Below, piece after piece: positions 1-5,143 of a stretch of 5,143 nt of DNA (positions within the stretch are counted from its first letter, which is position 1; every line of letters begins with the position of its first letter). The translations under genes and the position numbers were made by a program. Source of the stretch: Candidatus Cloacimonadota bacterium (GTDB taxonomy: Bacteria > Cloacimonadota > Cloacimonadia > Cloacimonadales > TCS61); the NCBI GenBank assembly GCA_030667725.1, contig DAOUVH010000110.1:1-5143 (forward strand). Reading direction: 5' to 3'. The notes under the pieces were generated by a model that searched no databases, had not been told where the DNA came from, and saw only the letters and a program-made list of their open reading frames with translations.

Positions 1-2206
1 GTTGTGCATTTTGTATTTCCAGAATTGTATCATCCAAATATAATTCATCATTTGTTGGAATTACGAGAATTTGGAATTCCTCGATGAACAAAGGTGCATC
101 AGAAAGATCGGATGAATAACTTTCAATTTCATTAATAAATGATGAGATTATTGAGAGTTCAGAATTACTTACAAAGTAATACTCATCTTCTCCATCATCA
201 TCTTCATCAAAGTTAAGAATTTGCTGAGTTGGTGTTGAATCATAAATTATATTCACATCAAGTGTATCCTGCCAAATCTCATCAACATAAGAAATAAAAT
301 CTATTCCATCTTCACTCAATATAGGGAATGTAGGCCAATCATTTGAAATTCCAATATGACCAATTGCACGGATAGAATCAAATTCGGCGATCTTTTGAGT
401 TACATCGAAGATATCAGTTCCAAATTTGAATGACATAGTTCTTTCCATTCCATATTCAACAGAACAACTACTGATGTCATAGATCGAGTATAAGAATGGA
501 TCTCCATCATTTGTCATTAAAGCGGGTTTGGTTGAAGAGCTAAATCGATCATTGAACAATGTCCCGATAAATTCAAGTTCCCCGTTGTTATTTACAATGT
601 AGTCGTTATCCCAACCGATAAACCAGCCCTCTTCATCGAACAGCGGGTAGTATTTATAAAATGCTTCAAAAGATGTTCCCCGCCAAAACATTGAGCTTGG
701 ATTTCCGATATCATCAAGACCATCGGCTTCTACAATTTTCACTGCCCGTGATGAATGACGGATATTAACTGTATTGTTCTGAAAATTATTGTTTTCATAA
801 AGAATTTTTTCATCAATATGCCAGATGAGGAGTCCACCACCGTAACTATAATAATTTTCAGAAATCCGGCCCGGCAGAAGATAATCATATTCATAAGTTT
901 GGTCTGAACTTAGATTTGGATATGGGTAAGTTGGATAGAGAACTACACGGTCGTCAGCAGATGTACAAGGGTAAGCTCCACCATCTCCGTCGGGATCAAC
1001 CTGTCTGTTTTCTACAAGAAGATATTCTGTTTCAGTAAGTGGGATTTTAATAAAGTAAGCTGAACTATCTGTTATAGTTGCCGGATCAAACATTTTCTCA
1101 GCCGGCAGAACAGTTATTTTGCTATCGAAATCAAATTCATCAATATCTTTCAATATTCCACGAGCACGATATGAATCTTCGAAGGCAATAACACGAGACC
1201 ATGCTCCGGGCAGAGCCGGGAAAATTCCTTCTACTTCATAATAAATATCAGCTTGTCCATTTCCAGTTTCATCAAGACCCATATATATTGCAGTTAAACC
1301 TCCACTATCCATAATGTCGAAATATCCAACTTGTGGTGTGTAGTTCCTGGTATTATAGAGATCAACAAATCCAAGTGAGTGACCAAATTCATGAACCATT
1401 ACAGCATTAATAACACCCCAATTTGGGACAATAGGAATGCTTCCATTTTCCTCTGGCTCAGAATCCTGAATTATTGTTTCGGGAATATTGCATGCATGAT
1501 TAATAGTTACTGTGCCATTATCTACAATCGCTTCCTTTCCATCTCCCACAACTATAAAGAAAGAAGGCAGGTCGGAAGGTGTGTCACCCCAAACATCGTG
1601 CTGCCAGTCTGAGCCGGCATGGATGAAAATGAAATGCTCATATTGTGAAAAATCGATATCCTCATCTTCATCGGCGGTATTGAAGCAATCCAGGAAATAC
1701 TCTTCAAATCGTTCTATCTGCAATTCGAAATTAGCTCCGATTGGATTGTAATATGACATTTCATGGGGAAGAGTATAACCGGTGAAGTCTTCTCCTGCAA
1801 CTGGTTGCGGAAAGATATCTATTTCAGCTTGAAAATCTCCAAAACTTACTGCATCGTAATAGTATTTCAATGCTTCCAACTGCATGGAAAAATATGTATG
1901 ATCATGGGGAGGTCTTCCTATCGGAAATGAATAACCTGTTGCATCTTGTACGAACTTTCCATTACCGGTAGTTGTAGAAAGACTATCTACAGGGAAATCT
2001 ATCAGCAGAACAAGTATTTTATTATAATCTCTGCTGTTGATGTTGCTAATATTCCTGGGACGAGATAACTCCTTTTCAATAGGATGAACCTTTCGCTCGG
2101 TTGTCGTTGGTGCAATATCCTTACGGATTATGAATTTTTTAGCATAAGATAGCTCAGGTATACTCAGTACCAGAACTATCAAAACAGATAGTAATATTTT
2201 CTTCAT
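1..2206 (-). CDS. Secreted M6-family (immune inhibitor A-like) zinc metalloprotease, C-terminus missing
   Basis: The minus-strand frame is open from ATG at 2206 to the window edge, giving 735 codons with no stop, so the C-terminus is missing. An in-frame TAA lies at 2212-2210, which makes this ATG the upstream limit. Residues 1-22 are a Sec signal peptide (MKK, then a hydrophobic core ending SYA), so the product is probably exported. The zinc site HEFGHSLGFVD is at residues 272-282: H272, H276 and D282 would be the ligands and E273 the catalytic base, followed by a Met-turn FDIMDSGG with M299. Other M6-like signatures are KILVLLIDFP near the N-terminus, YYYDAVSFGDF, VENRQ (398-402), LLIWHIDE (ending at 466) and KIVEADG. 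From about residue 600 the sequence resembles FG-GAP/propeller repeats, with an Asp-rich loop D667-x-D669-x-D671-G. Four cysteines (174, 239, 414, 581) could form disulfides. It starts 13 nt after the PorV-like gene and is probably co-transcribed with it. Peptidase assignment is confident; substrate is unknown. Confidence 0.92.
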   Translation of the reverse strand, partial: MKKILLSVLIVLVLSIPELSYAKKFIIRKDIAPTTTERKVHPIEKELSRPRNISNINSRDYNKILVLLIDFPVDSLSTTTGNGKFVQDATGYSFPIGRPPHDHTYFSMQLEALKYYYDAVSFGDFQAEIDIFPQPVAGEDFTGYTLPHEMSYYNPIGANFELQIERFEEYFLDCFNTADEDEDIDFSQYEHFIFIHAGSDWQHDVWGDTPSDLPSFFIVVGDGKEAIVDNGTVTINHACNIPETIIQDSEPEENGSIPIVPNWGVINAVMVHEFGHSLGFVDLYNTRNYTPQVGYFDIMDSGGLTAIYMGLDETGNGQADIYYEVEGIFPALPGAWSRVIAFEDSYRARGILKDIDEFDFDSKITVLPAEKMFDPATITDSSAYFIKIPLTETEYLLVENRQVDPDGDGGAYPCTSADDRVVLYPTYPYPNLSSDQTYEYDYLLPGRISENYYSYGGGLLIWHIDEKILYENNNFQNNTVNIRHSSRAVKIVEADGLDDIGNPSSMFWRGTSFEAFYKYYPLFDEEGWFIGWDNDYIVNNNGELEFIGTLFNDRFSSSTKPALMTNDGDPFLYSIYDISSCSVEYGMERTMSFKFGTDIFDVTQKIAEFDSIRAIGHIGISNDWPTFPILSEDGIDFISYVDEIWQDTLDVNIIYDSTPTQQILNFDEDDDGEDEYYFVSNSELSIISSFINEIESYSSDLSDAPLFIEEFQILVIPTNDELYLDDTILEIQNAQ

Positions 2207-2219
2207 ATTTTAATGAGAA

Positions 2220-3407
2220 TTAGAATTCAACTTTTAATGAGAAAGTTTGATTGTAGTCTTGAAGTTCTCCACCGGGTTGGAAAGCAAAATCAATATTTAC
2301 CAGATATTGTTTGTTGAATGTATAATGAACTCCTGCTCCAAAAGAGAACCCCTTTAGATCTCCTGCTCTATCTAATAAATAGCCAGATCTAAGGCTAAGA
2401 AGATCAAGGTAAGTATATTCAGCACCTGCACCCCAGATAATCTCTCTAATCTCAATTGAATTATTGAAAGCAGATATGCTATCAAAATCTCCATCCTTGA
2501 AATCATCTGTCCATGAGGTGAATATTCTTTGGTAGATTGGATCGCTGTTTGCAAGCATTTTATTCATATCTGCATTAATGCAGAGTTTATTATATTTAGA
2601 TTCCAGTACTCGATATGAAAATCCCATACGTAAGTTCATTGGAAGAGGATCTGATTGAGATTTATCTATATACGTGATGTCAGGTCCTATATTTTGAAAG
2701 TTGAGTCCAAAATCTAATTTATCAACTAATATGCTGTAACCGGACAGTTCAGCTTTATTAAATCCACCCAAAGAAGCTATGCCATTATAAAGGCTTAAAG
2801 CACCATTATAGGGAGAGACAAGGATCTGTCCAAAATCAACACTTTTATGTTTTACTCCAAGGTCAAAAGCGTAACTCATTCCACGTCCCTTTGTATCAGT
2901 GTGCCCTGTTGATGCACCTTCAGGTGCAAGATCACTTATAATAAATTTAAAAGCAAGACCAACACCAGTTTTTTGGCTGACTTGATAGCCATAAGTAGCA
3001 GCGATAGAAAGGTCATAGCTTTCAAAAGTGCTTAGTAAATAGCCATTTTCATCCAATTGATCTTGTTTGCCATAAGTCATATAAGTAGCTGCGAATCCAA
3101 CATTTCCAAGATCTTCTATATAATTATTTCCAGCAAGATGAAAATAATACATATCATTAAATAATTTACCAAACCAGTTTGAGAACATACTACTAAATTG
3201 TTTCTTTCTATTAAAAGCCATAGCGCCAGTATTCCAGTATCCGGCAAATGCGTCATCTGTTTGAGCAACATATGCCTGTCCCATACCACCTGTTCGAGCA
3301 CTTGGCTCGATTAGTAGAAATATTACGGCTGCTTCTGAGACTGCATTTGCTGCAATAGGTATTAGCATGATTAAGATGAGTGTTAGGATGATTACTTTAC
3401 TTTTCAT
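2220..3407 (-). CDS. PorV/PorQ-family outer-membrane beta-barrel protein
   Basis: This is a complete 395-residue protein. Residues 1-22 form a signal peptide (basic MKSK start, hydrophobic core, ANA before the cleavage site). The mature N-terminus carries the family hallmark: FLLIEPSARTGGMGQAYVA, then TDDAFAGYWNTGAMAF. The rest alternates amphipathic strands and Gly/Asn/Asp turns typical of a FadL-like barrel. Near the end is the usual block AEYTYLDLLSLRSGYLLD followed by GFSFGAGVHYTF, and the protein ends KVEF, the terminal aromatic residue expected for BAM-inserted barrels. In Bacteroidota PorV and PorQ serve the type IX secretion system, but many FCB genomes carry several paralogues of unknown role, so no PorV symbol is given. 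The start is fixed by the signal peptide and by GGAGG five bases upstream. The M6 protease gene follows after 13 nt, suggesting an operon and possibly a cargo relationship. Family placement is strong; the exact function is inferred. Confidence 0.9.
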   Translation of the reverse strand: MKSKVIILTLILIMLIPIAANAVSEAAVIFLLIEPSARTGGMGQAYVAQTDDAFAGYWNTGAMAFNRKKQFSSMFSNWFGKLFNDMYYFHLAGNNYIEDLGNVGFAATYMTYGKQDQLDENGYLLSTFESYDLSIAATYGYQVSQKTGVGLAFKFIISDLAPEGASTGHTDTKGRGMSYAFDLGVKHKSVDFGQILVSPYNGALSLYNGIASLGGFNKAELSGYSILVDKLDFGLNFQNIGPDITYIDKSQSDPLPMNLRMGFSYRVLESKYNKLCINADMNKMLANSDPIYQRIFTSWTDDFKDGDFDSISAFNNSIEIREIIWGAGAEYTYLDLLSLRSGYLLDRAGDLKGFSFGAGVHYTFNKQYLVNIDFAFQPGGELQDYNQTFSLKVEF

Positions 3408-3412
3408 TGATT

Positions 3413-3417
3413 CCTCC
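3413..3417 (-). promoter_or_regulatory. Ribosome binding site of the PorV-like gene
   Basis: Read on the minus strand, GGAGG lies five bases before the ATG at 3407, a good Shine-Dalgarno match at normal spacing. It supports the chosen start, which also gives a complete signal peptide. The downstream M6 gene has no comparable site. Confidence 0.8.
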
Positions 3418-3422
3418 AGTAT

Positions 3423-3428
3423 ATTATA
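3423..3428 (-). promoter_or_regulatory. Candidate -10 element (TATAAT) before the PorV-like gene, doubtful
   Basis: A perfect TATAAT is read on the minus strand inside a very AT-rich leader (3408-3489). I see no convincing -35 at the right distance. Initiation about seven bases downstream would fall at the first base of the GGAGG site, leaving almost no leader, so this may be chance in AT-rich DNA. Transcription of the PorV-like and M6 genes could instead start further upstream in the same leader (TATATT at 3463-3468) or read through from the tRNA. Confidence 0.25.
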
Positions 3429-3467
3429 TTAGGTAAAAATTAAAACAGAAGATACTACAATTAATAT

Positions 3468-3481
3468 AAAAAAAACCTCCT
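3468..3481 (-). terminator. AGGAGG plus T8 tract after tRNA-Leu, possible tRNA end signal
   Basis: On the minus strand, eight bases after the encoded CCA, the sequence reads AGGAGG followed by eight T. There is no local hairpin, so this is not a standard intrinsic terminator. The GGAGG could pair with CCTCC in the tRNA (3532-3536) in the unfolded precursor, or the T tract may simply mark the processing region. It is not a useful Shine-Dalgarno site: no start codon with an open frame follows at suitable distance. Confidence 0.25.
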
Positions 3482-3489
3482 AAAAAATA

Positions 3490-3576
3490 TGGTGCCGAAG
3501 GCCGGAATCGAACCGGCACGAGCTAATGCTCGGAGGATTTTGAATCCACTGCGTATACCAATTTCACCACTCCGGC
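3490..3576 (-). tRNA. tRNA-Leu, anticodon CAA
   Basis: The 87-nt minus-strand sequence folds as a class II tRNA. The acceptor 5' strand GCCGGAG pairs with CTTCGGC (one G-U pair), followed by discriminator A and an encoded CCA at 3492-3490. The D arm contains AAATTGGTATA. The anticodon loop is TTCAAAA, giving CAA, which reads UUG leucine codons. The long variable arm has stem CGAGC/GCTCG with loop ATTA, and the T arm is GCCGG-TTCGATT-CCGGC. The whole strongly resembles the bacterial leucine CAA isoacceptor. The anticodon stem GTGGA/TCCTC has a T-T mismatch at the second pair (28-42). The gene stands alone between the groL terminator and the PorV-like gene. Confidence 0.95.
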
Positions 3577-3583
3577 AACGCAA

Positions 3584-3615
3584 AGTATAAAAAAAACTGA
3601 GGTTTCAGGTGTCAA
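3584..3615 (-). promoter_or_regulatory. Candidate promoter of tRNA-Leu
   Basis: On the minus strand a perfect -35-like TTGACA (3615-3610) precedes a T-rich stretch ending in TATACT (3589-3584), seven bases before the tRNA 5' end. The 20-nt spacer to TATACT is longer than the usual 16-18; shifting the -10 to TTTATA (3591-3586) gives 18. The string TATACTTTG also sits one base away from the Bacteroidota-type TAnnTTTG element. Position just upstream of the tRNA and downstream of the groL terminator supports a promoter here, but the exact boxes are uncertain. Confidence 0.5.
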
Positions 3616-3651
3616 GCCTTTTTTGACTAGTTCAAGAGGTGCATTAATATT

Positions 3652-3680
3652 AAAAAAAGGGGAGAAAATTTCTCCCCTTT
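3652..3680 (-). terminator. Intrinsic terminator of groL
   Basis: Positions 3656-3667 and 3669-3680 are perfect reverse complements (AAAGGGGAGAAA against TTTCTCCCCTTT). In practice this gives a stem of about ten pairs with a five-base loop. On the minus strand the stem is followed directly by seven T (3658-3652). It lies 24 nt past the groL stop, the standard position for a Rho-independent terminator, and should separate groL from the tRNA downstream. Confidence 0.9.
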
Positions 3681-3704
3681 AATTTATTTATATCCGGTTG
3701 TGAC

Positions 3705-5143
3705 CTACATCATTCCCGGCATTCCGCCCATTCCACCACCTGGCATAGGAGGCATTGCTGGCTCATCTTCTTTAATATCTGTAATTATGCATTCGGTTGT
3801 AAGGAAGAGTCCGGCAATACTGGTTGCGTTTTGTACAGCGCTTCTAACAACTTTAGCAGGATCGATTATACCGGTAGAAAAAAGATCCTCAAATTTTGAG
3901 ATAGCTGCATTAAATCCAAAATGAATATCTTTAGAATTCTTAATTTTTTCAACGATGAGAGCACCTTCTTCGCCGGCATTAGATGCAATATAATAAGCAG
4001 GTTTTGATAGCGCATTTTTGAGAATTTCAGCTCCTACTTTCTCTTCATGAGTTTCATGTTTCATTTCATCAATTGCTCTTGCAGCGTAGATAAGGGTTAC
4101 TCCACCACCTGCAACAATTCCTTCTTCAACTGCAGCGCGAGTAGCGTGAAGAGCGTCATCAACTCTTGCTTTTTTCTCTTTCATCTCGGTTTCTGTTGCT
4201 GCACCGATCTTAAGAACTGCAACACCGCTTGAAAGTTTGGCAAGTCTTTCTTGAAGTTTTTCTTTATCATAATCGGATGTTGTTTCTTCGATTTGAACTT
4301 TAATCTGCTTTACACGTGCATTAAGATCTTCACTACTTCCAGCGCCTTCTCTGATGATAGTGTTCTCTTTATCAATAATTACTTTTTTAGCTGTACCAAG
4401 GTCTTCAATTTTAACGGATTCAAGTTTTCTACCCATTTCTTCAGAAATTACTGTTCCACCTGTTAGGATAGCAATATCTTCCATCATTGCTTTACGTCTG
4501 TCCCCAAATCCGGGAGCTTTAACAGCAGCTACATTCAGTGTTCCCCGTAGTTTATTTACAACTAAAGTGGCAAGTGCTTCGCCCTCGATATCTTCGGAAA
4601 TAATAAAGAATGGTTTTCCTGTTTGTGCAACTTCCTGGAGTATTGGAAGCAGATCTTTCATTACACTCACCTTTTTATCGAAAAGGAGAATATAAGGATC
4701 ATCAAATTCTGTGATCATTTTATCGGGATCTGTTACAAAATAAGGAGAGAGATATCCGCGATCAAATTGCATACCTTCAACTTTGTCCAAAGAAGTTTCG
4801 ATAGATTTAGCTTCTTCTACATTGATGATACCTTCCTCGCCAACGGTTTTCATTGCTTCAGCGATCAGATCTCCAATTTCCTTGTCATTATTAGCGGAAA
4901 TTGCAGCGATCTGTGCAATCTTCTTATTTTCTTTAGTTTCCACACTGAGTTCTTTGATCTTTCCAGTAACAACTCTTGAGGCTTTTTCAATTCCTCTTTT
5001 CAAATACATTGGATTTACACCAGCTGTAACATGTTTAAGACCTTCTTCAATAATTGCCTGAGTAAGGATCGTAGCTGTGGTAGTTCCATCACCTGCGACA
5101 TCATGAGTTTTCTCTGCTACCTCTTTTACGAGTTGAGCTCCCA
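3705..5143 (-). CDS. groL: Chaperonin GroEL (Hsp60), N-terminus missing
   Basis: The frame runs from the right edge (first full codon at 5141) to TAG at 3707-3705, giving 478 residues. The first visible residues, [26 protein letters not shown], match GroEL from about residue 70 of the E. coli protein, so roughly 69 residues are missing and the full length would be about 547, normal for the family. The ATG at 5009 is internal ([12 protein letters not shown]), not the start. ATP-site GDGTTT is present with Asp18, equivalent to D87, and [15 protein letters not shown] carries Asp329, equivalent to the ATPase residue D398; the identical offset implies no net indel between them. The apical domain includes RGYLSPYF and [13 protein letters not shown]. 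The tail is the usual Gly/Met-rich [11 protein letters not shown]. GroEL forms the cytoplasmic double ring that folds proteins with GroES; groS, often just upstream, would lie beyond the edge. Nothing suggests an atypical paralogue. Confidence 0.99.
   Translation of the reverse strand, partial: GAQLVKEVAEKTHDVAGDGTTTATILTQAIIEEGLKHVTAGVNPMYLKRGIEKASRVVTGKIKELSVETKENKKIAQIAAISANNDKEIGDLIAEAMKTVGEEGIINVEEAKSIETSLDKVEGMQFDRGYLSPYFVTDPDKMITEFDDPYILLFDKKVSVMKDLLPILQEVAQTGKPFFIISEDIEGEALATLVVNKLRGTLNVAAVKAPGFGDRRKAMMEDIAILTGGTVISEEMGRKLESVKIEDLGTAKKVIIDKENTIIREGAGSSEDLNARVKQIKVQIEETTSDYDKEKLQERLAKLSSGVAVLKIGAATETEMKEKKARVDDALHATRAAVEEGIVAGGGVTLIYAARAIDEMKHETHEEKVGAEILKNALSKPAYYIASNAGEEGALIVEKIKNSKDIHFGFNAAISKFEDLFSTGIIDPAKVVRSAVQNATSIAGLFLTTECIITDIKEDEPAMPPMPGGGMGGMPGMM

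Noticed and set aside
1379..1751. Two plus-strand frames of 77 and 79 codons
   Set aside because: They lie antisense to the M6 protease across its zinc site, have no ribosome site or recognisable domain, and read as complements of conserved codons.
2372..3301. Two short minus-strand frames inside the PorV-like gene
   Set aside because: They are out-of-frame shadows of a well-supported barrel protein and show no domain of their own.
3468..3481. AGGAGG as a Shine-Dalgarno site for a small gene after the tRNA
   Set aside because: The possible start codons that follow run into stops at once, for example TTG followed by TAG.
3490..3576. tRNA gene as an attachment site for an integrated element
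   Set aside because: No integrase gene and no repeat of the tRNA 3' end are visible in the window; both neighbours look like ordinary chromosomal genes.
4974..5009. ATG at 5009 as the start of a shortened GroEL
   Set aside because: It is the internal Met of NPMYLKRG, and the GroEL frame continues upstream through the ATP-binding GDGTTT motif to the window edge.
3700..5061. Several plus-strand frames up to 118 codons opposite groL
   Set aside because: The opposite strand encodes unmistakable GroEL throughout; the Ser/Phe-rich antisense products are typical complement artefacts.

Overview
The window is an AT-rich bacterial segment in which every supported gene lies on the minus strand. Read in the direction of transcription, from right to left, the order is: groL (chaperonin GroEL, N-terminus cut off by the window edge), an intrinsic terminator, a tRNA-Leu(CAA) gene, a PorV/PorQ-family outer-membrane protein, and a secreted M6-family (immune inhibitor A-like) metalloprotease whose C-terminus runs off the left edge. 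The protease frame is open from 2206 to base 1. It has a Sec signal peptide, an HEFGHSLGFVD zinc site and a Met-turn.

The gene content suggests a diderm of the Fibrobacterota-Chlorobiota-Bacteroidota (FCB) superphylum. The PorV/PorQ family and large secreted M6 proteases with propeller-like, calcium-motif tails are common there. The combination and AT-rich codon use would fit a Cloacimonadota-like genome, but this is inference: no phylogenetic marker was compared. The only housekeeping protein, GroEL, is well conserved and not diagnostic by eye.

Region by region: 1-2206 is the partial M6 protease. 2207-2219 is a 13-nt gap with no recognisable Shine-Dalgarno sequence. 2220-3407 is the PorV-like protein, with a good GGAGG site. 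3408-3489 is an AT-rich leader with candidate promoter and T-run elements. 3490-3576 is tRNA-Leu with encoded CCA. 3577-3704 holds a candidate tRNA promoter and the groL terminator. 3705-5143 is groL. No gap exceeds 300 bases.

Functionally, groL and the tRNA are housekeeping genes, separated by the terminator from a tight two-gene unit, porV-like then M6 protease. PorV is an outer-membrane component of the type IX secretion system (T9SS) in Bacteroidota, where it carries substrates that bear a C-terminal signal. A PorV relative 13 nt upstream of a large secreted protease therefore suggests an export factor paired with its cargo. The deciding evidence, the protease C-terminus, lies outside the window. 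I see no CRISPR array, mobile element or clearly new system; the porV-M6 pair is the most interesting item.
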